This document shows positions 9,440 to 17,740 of a stretch of 39,947 nt of DNA, one piece after another. Origin of the DNA: Vicinamibacteria bacterium. Lineage in GTDB: Bacteria > Acidobacteriota > Vicinamibacteria > Fen-336. The notes beneath the pieces were generated by a model. It did no database searches and was not told the DNA's origin. It saw only the letters and a list, made by a program, of their open reading frames with translations. The translations under genes and the position numbers were made by a program. Location of the stretch: NCBI GenBank assembly GCA_035570235.1, contig DATMML010000038.1:1-39947 (forward strand). The letters are read 5' to 3'. Every line of letters begins with the position of its first letter. The stretch's first letter is position 1.

Positions 9440-9461
9440 AAGGGGAGGATACTCCCCTTTT
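9440..9461. terminator. Terminator-like hairpin with T tail
   Basis: Arms AAGGGGAG (9440-9447) and CTCCCCTT (9452-9459) around GATA, followed by TT. It reads as an intrinsic terminator on the plus strand, yet no plus-strand gene ends nearby (the closest stops at 6447). On the minus strand it lies between any transcript of the following gene-free stretch and the DUF3427-like gene. Confidence 0.45.
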
Positions 9462-10065
9462 GGGCGGAGGAGACCCGAAGGGTCTCGGCTTGAACCCACG
9501 GACCCATTGGGTGGGCACACTGGTGAGCCTCAGAGGCCCCGGGTGGGCGTCTGACTCCCCGGCAGCAACTACACCGTGGCCGCCTGGTCCAGTCTCACGT
9601 GGCGAGCGGGGCCATGTTACAGAAAGCAGCGGCCGGGTATTTTCTTGGGAACCCAGCCCCACCAGCTATTTAGGCGGGCTGGACGGTGGCAAGAGCGAAG
9701 CGAGCCTGTCATGGCCGGCCGCGTCTGCTGCCACAGGACCGTCACGGGGTCGGGCTAGCTTCCCTCTAGCGATGTCCCGAAGACAGCGTCCGGTCAGACG
9801 CCTCGCCACCCTTCGAGCCGCCCGGCGGAGACGTGGTCGTCACGTGCCGCCGGCGCGGCCCCCCACCTGTGCGGACGAGGCCGGACCACAAGACCGGGAG
9901 ACCTTGCCGACGGCCGAGGTGACCGCGGATGGGTTCTGGCCCCGGCGAGCCCGCGAATGACGCCCGGTGCGACGGTGATGTGACAGACTCGTGAAGAGCC
10001 TTTCGAACGGCTGTCACTAAGTATTTCCACGACCTTCACCGCGACGCAATCTGCAGGCTGCTTAA
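9462..10065. other. Gene-free stretch with hairpins
   Basis: About 600 bases without a convincing gene. The longest open frame (plus strand, 166 codons from a TTG) is dominated by Arg, Pro and Gly and lacks a ribosome site. A perfect hairpin lies at 9470-9486 (arms GAGACCC and GGGTCTC), and on the minus strand its loop region reads CTTCGG, a very stable RNA turn. The stretch could hold an uncharacterised RNA or only decayed sequence. Confidence 0.4.
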
Positions 10066-10104
10066 TACCCCTGGACCTGAAGGAATTTCTTAGGTCCGGG
10101 GGTA
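10066..10104 (+). promoter_or_regulatory. Hairpin leader ahead of the glycan operon
   Basis: Thirteen base pairs, one of them G-T: arms TACCCCTGGACCT (10066-10078) and AGGTCCGGGGGTA (10092-10104) around a 13-base loop. It ends 25 bases before the ATG of the first operon gene. It may be a leader structure, attenuator or operator for the eleven-gene operon; there is no T tract. Confidence 0.5.
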
Positions 10105-10129
10105 ACGTAATGCAAGAGAGCCTGCGCTG

Positions 10130-11065
10130 ATGCGCTGCGACCTCCACGTCCACAGCAAGTATTCAGGCCCCTTGACCCTGCCCGTTTTGAGGAGGCTCGT
10201 CCGCGAGTGCTACTCGGAGCCCGCTGCCGTGTACGAGGCTGCGCTCGCTCGCGGGATGGACCTCGTCACCCTCACCGACCACGATTCGATCGAGGGGGCC
10301 CTTCAGCTGGCGGGGCGGCCCGATTTCTTCGTGGGCGAAGAAGTCACCTGCGTACTGCCGGAGGGGCGAGAGCTGCACCTTGGCGTGTTCGACATCACGG
10401 AAGGCCACCATGCCACGATCCAGAACAGGCGCCACGACGCGGAGTCCCTCTTCGCGTATCTCACGGAGGAGCGGATACCATTCTGCGTCAACCACCTGTT
10501 TTCCCCCCTCACCGGCCGCCGGGAGGTGAGCGACTTCCACCTCGCGCTTGCCCATGCTCCACTAATCGAGGCTTTGAACGGCATGCTGCCCGCGCAAAGC
10601 AACGAGTTCTCGCGGCTAGTGGGCCGAGCTTGGGGTTTGGCCCCGGTGGGAGGAAGCGACGCCCACGACCTGGCGGGGGTCGCTCGTGCGTACACGACGG
10701 TACCCAGGGCCCGGAGCAAGGACGAATTCCTCGCGGGCCTGCGCCAGGGGCTCACGGTGCCGGCTGGCAAGGTGGGGAACCATGCCCGTCTAATGGTGGC
10801 GGTGTTCTCGGTGGCCTTCGGCGCATTCGTGGAGGGCGCCGTCCACGCGTTGCGCAGCCCAGCCGAAGGCGCCCGCCTCGCTGCACTACTTACGACACTG
10901 CCAGCCCTCGCTCTCGTCCCCCTGGTCGCCCTCGCCAAGTTCACCAAGGAGAAGCTCGGCGCGGCTGCCTTCTACCGGCGTTTCCTCGCCTCACAGCCAG
11001 CGCTTCCTGACATCTCTCGGCCCAAGATTCTCGGACGCGGGCTTGCCTTGGGAGGTGGGCGATGA
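10130..11065 (+). CDS. PHP-domain metal-dependent phosphoesterase
   Basis: A 311-residue protein that opens directly with the PHP motif DLHVHSKYSGP (residues 4-14). It continues with LTDHDSIEGA (about 46-55), VNHLFSPLTGR (about 120-130) and GGSDAHDLAG (about 180), the metal-binding His and Asp clusters of the PHP superfamily. The C-terminal 80 residues include two hydrophobic stretches that may anchor it to the membrane, unusual for simple PHP enzymes. PHP proteins remove phosphate from small molecules or nucleotides; the substrate here is unknown. It is the first gene of the operon and overlaps the next start by four bases (ATGA), which implies translational coupling. Confidence 0.8.
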   Translation: MRCDLHVHSKYSGPLTLPVLRRLVRECYSEPAAVYEAALARGMDLVTLTDHDSIEGALQLAGRPDFFVGEEVTCVLPEGRELHLGVFDITEGHHATIQNRRHDAESLFAYLTEERIPFCVNHLFSPLTGRREVSDFHLALAHAPLIEALNGMLPAQSNEFSRLVGRAWGLAPVGGSDAHDLAGVARAYTTVPRARSKDEFLAGLRQGLTVPAGKVGNHARLMVAVFSVAFGAFVEGAVHALRSPAEGARLAALLTTLPALALVPLVALAKFTKEKLGAAAFYRRFLASQPALPDISRPKILGRGLALGGGR

Positions 11066-11604
11066 ATTCGGTACTAGCCTACGTCGATGCCTCCGATCGT
11101 CGGATCTCCTGGCGCCTCAGCGCCTGGGCTCCTCCCAGCTGGCTCAGGGTATGGATGATGTGGGCGACTCGGCTCGGCGATGGCTGGCTGTGGCTTGCTG
11201 CGGCCGTGCTCCTCTTGGCCGCGGGCGGGCCTTATCGCCTCCTTCTCCTGGCGGCTACGGTGTCCGCCGCCACTACCAACACAGCGACCGTCGTTCTCAA
11301 ACGGGGTCTCCGTCGTCGGAGGCCGTCCACGTATGGCGGAAACCCCTTCTTCGGGGTGGCGCCCTCCGAGCTGTTCGCCTTCGATCAATTCTCTTTTCCT
11401 TCCGGACACACGATGAACGCCTTCGCTCTCGGTTCTGTCCTCGTGCCCGCGCTGCCCGCCCTGGCGGTGCCGGTGTTCTTGGTCGCTGGGAGCATCGGGG
11501 TGTCGCGCGTCATCCTGGGCCTCCATTTCCTGAGCGACGTCCTGGTTGGAGCCCTTCTCGGCCTTTTCATCGGCGGGACCGCCTACGCCTTCATCGTGGC
11601 GTAG
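11062..11604 (+). CDS. PAP2-type membrane phosphatase
   Basis: A 180-residue integral membrane protein with about five helices and the three phosphatase motifs of the PAP2 superfamily in order: K-R-x5-RP (KRGLRRRRP), PSGH, and SR-x5-H-x3-D (SRVILGLHFLSD). The family removes phosphate from phosphatidic acid, undecaprenyl pyrophosphate or lipid-sugar phosphates at the membrane surface. In this operon it could recycle a polyprenyl carrier or trim a lipid intermediate. Its ATG overlaps the PHP stop. Confidence 0.9.
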   Translation: MNSVLAYVDASDRRISWRLSAWAPPSWLRVWMMWATRLGDGWLWLAAAVLLLAAGGPYRLLLLAATVSAATTNTATVVLKRGLRRRRPSTYGGNPFFGVAPSELFAFDQFSFPSGHTMNAFALGSVLVPALPALAVPVFLVAGSIGVSRVILGLHFLSDVLVGALLGLFIGGTAYAFIVA

Positions 11605-11670
11605 CGATGCCAGGAAGTCATTTCATCGTCACTGACCCGTCACGTTCGGCGATCATCCTGGGGCAGGTGA

Positions 11671-13755
11671 ATGCTGCGCTCGGTAATGATTCGTTGGACG
11701 CGGCTGTGGCGCAGAGTAGCTCTTCTGGCAGCGTTGGTCCTGCTCGCCCGAATCGTTGCCCAAGCCGACTTCTCCGCGGTCCCCTCGATTGCCCCCGCCG
11801 CCCTCTGGCTGATCCTGGTTCCTTATTTGATGTGCCTTTCCTTCGATGCTCTGGGCTGGCAGCGGTTGCTAGCGCAGACGGGATACGGAGTGGGTTTCGG
11901 ACCGCTCTTGGTGGCGCGATTGTCGTCGGAGGCGTTGGGCCAAAGCGTGCCCTCGGGAACGATCGTGTCCGACGGCTTGTCACAACATTTGCTCACGACC
12001 CGCAGTCACGTTTCTCCCGGAGCGGGAGTCAGCAGCCTGCTCGCGAGGCGAGTGTTCGTCGGCGCGACCCACGGGAGTCTACTCGCAGCCGGGGGCGCTC
12101 TGGCCTTGCTTTACACGGACTCGAGCCCTGCGGTTGTGGCCATGCATGCCTTGGCCCTCGCGGCGGGAATCGCGCTGGTCGTTCTATCGGTCCTCCTCCC
12201 GCTCGCCTTGACAAGAGGCTCTCTGGGGAGACGGGTGCATGGGTTCCTTCTGGCGGTCCCGTATGTCCGCTTGCGGTCCTGGCTCGGTGTGAATCAGCAC
12301 CACTTCCTGGAGGTGGATCAGAAGCTTGCACGATGCTTCGGGATGCCCGCTGGGGAACTCGCGGGGACGGCAGCCTTGTTTCTCTTGGCCCGTTTCGCGG
12401 AGGTCCTCGAGACGGTTGCGATCTTGAGCCTTCTGGGTGCGCGAGTCCCCATCGTCGAAGTCATCTGCTTCGAGAACCTCCTGTCCCTCGTGCGCGCCCT
12501 CGCCTTCTTTCTACCCGGGGGCTTGGGGGTCCAGGACTTGGGCTACGTGGCGGTGCTGAATGGTCTCGGCGTCGTGGAAGCAACGTCCGTCGGTGCCGCG
12601 TTCGTGCTCGTGAAGCGTATCAAGGAGATCGTCTACATCGCGACGGGCTACGTGATCCTGGCGCTTGGCGGTCGGTCGGAAAAGAGGGGGAGCGTGCGTA
12701 CTGAGAAGCACGGAGGGGAATACAACGTGACCGGGCGGCGGCCGAAGGTGCTTTTCGTCTGCGGATCGCTCAACCAAACGACGCAGATGCACCAGGTGGC
12801 CCGGGAGCTGACCGACTGCGATCACGGTTTTACTCCGTATTACTGCGATGGATTCCTCGAATGGTTGCGCCGCATGCGACTTCTCGAGTTCACGATTCTC
12901 GGGTTCAAGCTGCGGGCCCGCTGCCTGGACTACCTCGAGCGAAACGAGCTTCCGATCGACTTCGAGGGGCGAGCCGGCGGCTACGACCTCGTTCTGACCT
13001 GCTCCGATCTCGTGGTACCCCGGAACGTTCGAGGCAAGCCCGTCGTCCTTGTCCAGGAGGGGATGCTCGACCCCGCGACTCTGGGCTTCCGGCTCTGCAA
13101 GCGCTTCTCCTTCCTTCCCCTGTGGCTTGGCGGGACGTCGACCACCGGGCTCTCCGGCCGCTATGAGCGCTTCTGCGTCGCGAGCGATGGGTATCGAGAC
13201 CTTTTTGTGGCCAACGGGGCGGCCGAGGAGCGCGTCGTGGTCACCGGGATCCCCAACTTTGACGACTGTCGCCGCTATCTCAGGAATCAGTTTCCGCATC
13301 GCAACTATGTGCTGGTCTGCTCGTCGGATGCCCGGGAGACTTTCAAGCGGGATGATCGCCGGCAATTCATCGAAGAGTGTCTGTGGGTCGCGAGGGGGCG
13401 TCGCCTCATCTTCAAGCTTCACCCCAATGAGGATGCCGGCCGGGCAGCGGCGGAGATCAAGAGATGGGCACCGGAGGCGCTCGTGTACTCCCACGGCAGC
13501 GCCGAGGAGATGATCGCCAACTGCGACGTCCTGATCACGCAATATTCATCCACTGTTTTCGTGGGGCTGGCCCTGGGCAAAGAGGTCCACTCATACTTTG
13601 ACCTAGCAGTACTCCGGCGACTCATGCCCGTCCAGAACGGCCGGGCGGCGCGCAACATTGCCAACGCCTGCCGAGACCTACTCGCCGCCTCGGAGCCGGT
13701 CAGGGCAACGTCGGTCGAAGCTTTCGCCGCGGCATCTATGGGCACCGGGCGGTGA
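11671..13755 (+). CDS. Flippase-like membrane domain fused to a GT-B-like glycosyltransferase
   Basis: A 694-residue two-domain protein. Residues about 10-335 form eight or so helices of the lysylphosphatidylglycerol-synthase transmembrane type (UPF0104/AglD-like), with the conserved patch FFLPGGLGVQDLGYVA near 280. Such domains act as lipid or lipid-sugar translocases. Residues about 355-680 look like a GT-B transferase of the CDP-glycerol/capsule (KpsS-like) type: VLFVCGSLNQ start, KLHPNED near 585, and TQYSSTVFVGLALGKEV near 625, the usual donor-site region. Fusion of these two parts is unusual. An internal ribosome site and GTG at codon 353 could also yield the transferase alone. The start ATG follows GGGGCAGGTG. 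It probably adds and exports the sugar made downstream. Confidence 0.75.
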   Translation: MLRSVMIRWTRLWRRVALLAALVLLARIVAQADFSAVPSIAPAALWLILVPYLMCLSFDALGWQRLLAQTGYGVGFGPLLVARLSSEALGQSVPSGTIVSDGLSQHLLTTRSHVSPGAGVSSLLARRVFVGATHGSLLAAGGALALLYTDSSPAVVAMHALALAAGIALVVLSVLLPLALTRGSLGRRVHGFLLAVPYVRLRSWLGVNQHHFLEVDQKLARCFGMPAGELAGTAALFLLARFAEVLETVAILSLLGARVPIVEVICFENLLSLVRALAFFLPGGLGVQDLGYVAVLNGLGVVEATSVGAAFVLVKRIKEIVYIATGYVILALGGRSEKRGSVRTEKHGGEYNVTGRRPKVLFVCGSLNQTTQMHQVARELTDCDHGFTPYYCDGFLEWLRRMRLLEFTILGFKLRARCLDYLERNELPIDFEGRAGGYDLVLTCSDLVVPRNVRGKPVVLVQEGMLDPATLGFRLCKRFSFLPLWLGGTSTTGLSGRYERFCVASDGYRDLFVANGAAEERVVVTGIPNFDDCRRYLRNQFPHRNYVLVCSSDARETFKRDDRRQFIEECLWVARGRRLIFKLHPNEDAGRAAAEIKRWAPEALVYSHGSAEEMIANCDVLITQYSSTVFVGLALGKEVHSYFDLAVLRRLMPVQNGRAARNIANACRDLLAASEPVRATSVEAFAAASMGTGR
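12712..12729 (+). promoter_or_regulatory. Internal ribosome site and GTG inside the fusion gene
   Basis: GGAGGGG (12712-12718), an eight-base spacer and GTG (12727-12729) in frame, exactly at the junction of the membrane part and the transferase part. Initiation here would make a separate 342-residue soluble glycosyltransferase. Confidence 0.45.
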
Positions 13756-14564
13756 AGACCCTAGTCCTGGTTCAGGCCCGGGTGGGGTCAACGCGCCTGC
13801 CCGGGAAGGTGCTGCTTCCGGTGGCCGGCGCACCCCTCCTTCGAAGGATGCTCGAGCGGGTGAGGGGAGCCCGGACCCCCTTCGAGCTTGCGGTGGCCAC
13901 CACGACGGACGCCGAGGACGAGGCCATCGTGAGCCTGTGTCGGAGGATGGATGTCCGATGCTTTCGCGGCCACCCCAGCGACCTCCTGGACCGACACTAC
14001 CGCGCGGCTGCCGAGGCCCGCGCGGATGTCGTCGTCAAGATCCCATCCGATTGTCCGCTCATCGATGCCGGCGTCATTGACAGGGTTCTGGGGCTGTATC
14101 GCGAGGACACCGGTCGCTACGACTTCGTAAGCAATCTTCACCCTGCCACCTATCCCGACGGGAACGATGTTGAGGTCGTGTCGTTTGCCGCCCTGGAGAC
14201 CGCCTGGCGTCAGGCTACGCGCGCCCTGGAACGGGAGCACACCACCCCCTTCGTCTGGGACCAACCTGAGCGCTTTCGGATCGGCAACGTGCGGTGGGAG
14301 ACCGGGCGGGACTTCTCCATGACGCACCGCTTCACCGTGGACTATCGCGACGACTACCTCTTTGTGACCGGAGTTTATGAGGCCCTGTGGAGCCAGACAC
14401 GACCCCTCTTCGACTTGAGTGACATTCTGCGGCTCGTTGGTGAGCATCCGGAACTGCTCGAGCTCAATGCGCGGTTCGCGGGTGTCAACTGGTACCGCCA
14501 TCACCTGGATGAGCTCAGAACTGTTCAGCAGTCCGAAACCCGGTCGCCCGAGGTGGGCCGATGA
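13752..14564 (+). CDS. SpsF-type cytidylyltransferase (CMP-sugar synthetase)
   Basis: A 270-residue nucleotidyltransferase of the SpsF/NeuA/KdsB fold. The CTP-binding N-terminus reads VLVQARVGSTRLPGKVLLPVAG (VLVQARVGS at residues 4-12), and the metal-site region is KIPSDCPLID near residue 100. It should join CTP to an acidic sugar to give a CMP-sugar ready for transfer. The GTG start overlaps the stop of the fusion gene (GTGA). SpsF relatives usually sit beside NeuB relatives (SpsE); that synthase is present five genes downstream, which supports a role in activating its product. Confidence 0.85.
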   Translation: MKTLVLVQARVGSTRLPGKVLLPVAGAPLLRRMLERVRGARTPFELAVATTTDAEDEAIVSLCRRMDVRCFRGHPSDLLDRHYRAAAEARADVVVKIPSDCPLIDAGVIDRVLGLYREDTGRYDFVSNLHPATYPDGNDVEVVSFAALETAWRQATRALEREHTTPFVWDQPERFRIGNVRWETGRDFSMTHRFTVDYRDDYLFVTGVYEALWSQTRPLFDLSDILRLVGEHPELLELNARFAGVNWYRHHLDELRTVQQSETRSPEVGR

Positions 14565-15460
14565 CGGCCACGACGAGCGCGGTGCAGTCAGCGATGGCAA
14601 GGCCTCCCGCCGTCGATCTGGCCGCGCTTCACTCCTTGGCGCTGCGCGTGCGGGAGAGCGTATTGCGCATGACCCTCGGGGGTGGCTGCTTCGTGGGCGC
14701 CTCGCTCTCTTGCGCCGACGTCCTCGTCCATCTCTACGGGCGGGTTCTCAGCGTGTCGCCCGAGTCACTGGCCGATCCCAGCCGTGACTACTTCTTCCTA
14801 TCGAAGGGACACGACGTTCCGGCCCTCTACGCCACGCTGGCCGAGCTGGGTTTCATTGACCGCAGCCGCCTGGGCAACCACCTCAAGACCACCGATTCGA
14901 TCTACTGGCATCCGAGCCGTGATATTCCCGGGGTTGAGTTCCACTCCGGATCCCTCGGACACCTCCTCGCCGTGGCTCTGGGAGTGGCGCTGGACATCCG
15001 GCTTCGAAAGGGACGCAATCGCGTCTTCGTTCTCCTTGGTGATGGGGAACTGGACGAGGGGTCGGTCTGGGAAGCCTCCCTGGTGGCGAGCGGGCTTGGG
15101 CTCGAAAACCTCGTCGCCATCGTGGATCGCAACGGTGTCCAGGCGAACGCAAGGACCGAGGAGCTCCTGCCCCTGGAGCCGCTGGAGGCCAAGTTTCGCG
15201 CGTTCGGCTGGGCCTGCCGCAGTGTGGATGGGCATGACTTCGGCGCCTTGGAGGACGTTTTTCAGACCCTGCCCTTTGCGGCGGGGCGCCCCAGCCTCAT
15301 CCTTGCCCACACCGTGCGCGGAAAGGGCGTGCCCAGCCTGGAGGGACGCGTGGACCGCTGGTTCGCCCGCTTCCAAGCGGGGGAGGTGGAAGCCCTCATC
15401 CGAGAGCTCCGTGGTGGCCCCCGCGCCAACCTGGCGGGTGACGGGCTCGTGGTGAGATGA
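14561..15460 (+). CDS. Transketolase, N-terminal (TPP-binding) subunit
   Basis: A 299-residue split-type transketolase alpha subunit. The residues that hold thiamine diphosphate and magnesium are clear: SKGHDVPALY (about 85-94), GSLGHLLAVALG (about 130-141) and GDGELDEGSVWEA (about 161-173), with the partner Asn in the following DRNG. It needs the next gene product to form the active site and would move a two-carbon ketol unit between sugars. Its place inside a sugar-activation operon, rather than beside pentose-phosphate genes, points to making a special sugar precursor. ATGA overlap with the preceding gene. Confidence 0.9.
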   Translation: MTATTSAVQSAMARPPAVDLAALHSLALRVRESVLRMTLGGGCFVGASLSCADVLVHLYGRVLSVSPESLADPSRDYFFLSKGHDVPALYATLAELGFIDRSRLGNHLKTTDSIYWHPSRDIPGVEFHSGSLGHLLAVALGVALDIRLRKGRNRVFVLLGDGELDEGSVWEASLVASGLGLENLVAIVDRNGVQANARTEELLPLEPLEAKFRAFGWACRSVDGHDFGALEDVFQTLPFAAGRPSLILAHTVRGKGVPSLEGRVDRWFARFQAGEVEALIRELRGGPRANLAGDGLVVR

Positions 15461-15464
15461 AACC

Positions 15465-16403
15465 ATGACCTACGAAGATGCTCTCGGGGCTTTGGCAGGG
15501 TCCCGCGAGGACGTTGTTGTCCTCACGGCGGAGAATCGGGCTCCGATTCGCAACCTGCCATCAGCCCTTGGAGAGCGGTTCGTCGATGTTGGCATCTGCG
15601 AGGAAACCCTGGTCGGGGCCGCCGCCGGCCTGGCCCTGCGCGGACGCACGCCCGTGGTCCATGCCCTCGCCGCCTTTCTCACCATGAGGGCCTTCGAGTT
15701 TGTGCGCACGGACGTGGGCCTCGGCCGCCTGCCCGTGAAACTTGTCGGCTACGTGCCAGGTTTCCTCTCCGAAGCCAACGGCCCCACCCACCAGGCTCTC
15801 GAAGACGTCGCGCTCATGCGGGGCATTCCGGGAATGCAGGTCTTCTGTCCGGCCGACGAGATGGAGCTGGTTCAGGCGCTACCCGTCCTGTGCGACGACC
15901 GCTCACCGTGCTACATACGGTATAACGCCGGGCCGGCCCGGGCTCCCCACACACGTCCCTTCGCAATTGGCGAGGCCGAGGTTCTCGGGGAGGGGAACGT
16001 GGTCACCATCCTGACCTACGGTCTCCTGGTGCGGGAGGCGCTCAAGGCGCAGGAGCACCTGGATTCGCAGGGAGTGGCCACTCGGGTGGTGAACCTGCGA
16101 ATGCTCAAGCCGATTGACGAAAGGGTCCTCCTTGAGTCTGCGCACGATTCACAGATGGTGGTCACTCTGGAGGACCACTTCCTTGTGGGGGGTCTGCGCT
16201 CCATCGTTGCCGAATTGTTCGTCCGCCAGGGGCTGGTCCGCCCTCTGCTCCCCATCGCCCTCGAGGAACGGTGGTTCAGACCGGCCCTTCTCGACGACGT
16301 GCTGGAACATGAAGGCTTCGAGGGCGGGATGATCGCGAAGCGGATCCTGAGAGCCCTGGAGTCCCCGCCTAAGAGAGGAGAACGGGCATGGCCAATGGTG
16401 TGA
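15465..16403 (+). CDS. Transketolase, C-terminal (pyrimidine-binding) subunit
   Basis: A 312-residue beta subunit that completes the preceding protein. The catalytic Glu that activates the cofactor lies in VDVGICEETLVGAAAGLAL (about 43-61). The C-terminal transketolase domain starts near residue 175 (GNVVTILTYG). It starts four bases after the alpha-subunit stop and overlaps the aminotransferase start by 16 bases. The two-gene arrangement matches split transketolases of archaea and many bacteria. The donor and acceptor sugars are unknown. Confidence 0.9.
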   Translation: MTYEDALGALAGSREDVVVLTAENRAPIRNLPSALGERFVDVGICEETLVGAAAGLALRGRTPVVHALAAFLTMRAFEFVRTDVGLGRLPVKLVGYVPGFLSEANGPTHQALEDVALMRGIPGMQVFCPADEMELVQALPVLCDDRSPCYIRYNAGPARAPHTRPFAIGEAEVLGEGNVVTILTYGLLVREALKAQEHLDSQGVATRVVNLRMLKPIDERVLLESAHDSQMVVTLEDHFLVGGLRSIVAELFVRQGLVRPLLPIALEERWFRPALLDDVLEHEGFEGGMIAKRILRALESPPKRGERAWPMV

Positions 16404-17740
16404 AGTTCAACGAAGCGTATCCCGACATCTCTACATCGGATGCCTTCTATGTCCGTTCTCAGGGCCTCATCCCCGCCGCCACCCAGACTCTGGCCAAGGG
16501 TCCGCAGCAGTTCGTACGGGGGGTAGCCCCCAAGTACCTCCGGCGGGGGAAGGGCTCTCACGTCTGGGACGTCGACCGCAACGAGTACATCGACTACAGC
16601 ATGGGCGTGGGCCCGATATCGCTCGGCTATAGCTACGGGAAGGTTGATCAAGCCATACGGGCCCAGCTCGAAGACGGGATCACGTTCTCCCTCATGCATC
16701 CTCTTGAAATAGAGGTGGCGGAGCTCGTTCGTGAGGTCGTCCCCAATGCCGAGAGCGTCCGGTTCAGCAAGACCGGCTGCGACGTCACGAGCGCGGCGGT
16801 GCGCCTCGCCCGAGCCTTCACCCGTCGGCCCAATGTCCTCTGCTGCGGGTACCACGGCTGGCACGACTGGTACATCGCCGTGACGGATCGGGCGGCGGGC
16901 ATTCCCGATCGCGTGAAGGAGCTGACTTTCACTTTCGGCTACAACGACATCGGGTCGGTGCTCGAAGCCATCGACGGTGACACGGCCTGCGTGATCCTCG
17001 AACCCGTGACCTTCGAAGCGCCCCGAGACGGTTTCCTCAGCGAGCTCAAACGAGCCTGTGCCGCGAACGGTACCCTTCTGGTCTTCGACGAGATGTGGAC
17101 GGGCTTCCGGCTCGCCCTGGGTGGCGCTCAGGAGTATTTCGCAGTGACCCCCGACCTGGCGTGCTTCTCGAAGGCGGTCGCCAATGGCATGCCCCTCTCC
17201 CTTCTCACCGGGCGGGGGAAGGTGATGAGCCTGCTCGACAAGGACGTGTTCTTTTACACGACCTTTGGAGGCGAAGCCCTGTCTCTGGCCGCGGCCTGGG
17301 CGACCATCACCGAGCTTCGAGACAAGCGCGTGCCCGAACACCTCGCCCGGCAGGGTCGGAAGCTGCGCGAGGGCTACAACCAAATCACCGCCGATCTGGG
17401 CATGGACTACACGCGGTGTGTGGGCTTGGACTACCGCACGATGGTCGTGTTCGATTCAAAGGCCGGGGATCCCCTGGAACTGAAGTCTTTGGTCCAGCAA
17501 GAGCTTCTGAAGCGGGGGATCCTCTGGGGAGGCTTCCACAATCTCTCTTTCTCCCACACCGACAACGACATCGACTACACGCTGACCGCCTACCGCGAGA
17601 CCCTGGGCCTCCTGCGTCGCGCGGTCGAGCAAAGATCGGTGCGGGCAAGCTTGCGGGGGGAGCCGGTGGAGCCCGTTTTCCGTCGCGTCGGCCAGTTCAA
17701 CGTCAAGCCGCGACCGGCGGCGATGCACGCTGATAAATGA
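16388..17740 (+). CDS. Class III PLP aminotransferase, glutamate-1-semialdehyde aminotransferase-like
   Basis: A 450-residue PLP enzyme. Visible landmarks are the substrate-binding start [18 protein letters not shown], the GYHGWHDW loop near 157, the cofactor Asp in FDEMWTGFR near 235 and the Schiff-base lysine K262 in [10 protein letters not shown]. Enzymes of this type in sugar clusters put an amino group on an aldehyde or ketone. An AGGAG site precedes the ATG by seven bases. The last 30 residues extend beyond the usual fold and contain RGEPVEP, a peptide seen when a short dispersed DNA repeat is translated. It is unlikely to serve haem synthesis here, given its neighbours. Confidence 0.85.
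   Translation: MANGVKFNEAYPDISTSDAFYVRSQGLIPAATQTLAKGPQQFVRGVAPKYLRRGKGSHVWDVDRNEYIDYSMGVGPISLGYSYGKVDQAIRAQLEDGITFSLMHPLEIEVAELVREVVPNAESVRFSKTGCDVTSAAVRLARAFTRRPNVLCCGYHGWHDWYIAVTDRAAGIPDRVKELTFTFGYNDIGSVLEAIDGDTACVILEPVTFEAPRDGFLSELKRACAANGTLLVFDEMWTGFRLALGGAQEYFAVTPDLACFSKAVANGMPLSLLTGRGKVMSLLDKDVFFYTTFGGEALSLAAAWATITELRDKRVPEHLARQGRKLREGYNQITADLGMDYTRCVGLDYRTMVVFDSKAGDPLELKSLVQQELLKRGILWGGFHNLSFSHTDNDIDYTLTAYRETLGLLRRAVEQRSVRASLRGEPVEPVFRRVGQFNVKPRPAAMHADK

Noticed and set aside
9461-9800. Cobalamin riboswitch on the minus strand
   Set aside because: GGGAAGC and AGTCAG-like pieces are present, but the GGTG, CCCGC and full B12-box elements are missing or misplaced, and no cobalamin gene is downstream.
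9460-9960. 166-codon open frame on the plus strand
   Set aside because: The start is a TTG inside the terminator-like hairpin, there is no ribosome site, and the composition is that of random GC-rich translation.
11043-12704. 553-codon open frame on the plus strand
   Set aside because: It overlaps the PAP2 and flippase-like genes in another register, is Arg/Gly/Pro-rich, and has no ribosome site; both true genes have clear motifs.
12511-13542. 343-codon open frame on the minus strand
   Set aside because: It is antisense to the glycosyltransferase part of the fusion gene and has no recognisable domain.
16016-17383. 455-codon open frame on the minus strand
   Set aside because: It is antisense to the transketolase and aminotransferase genes, a shadow of their codon usage.
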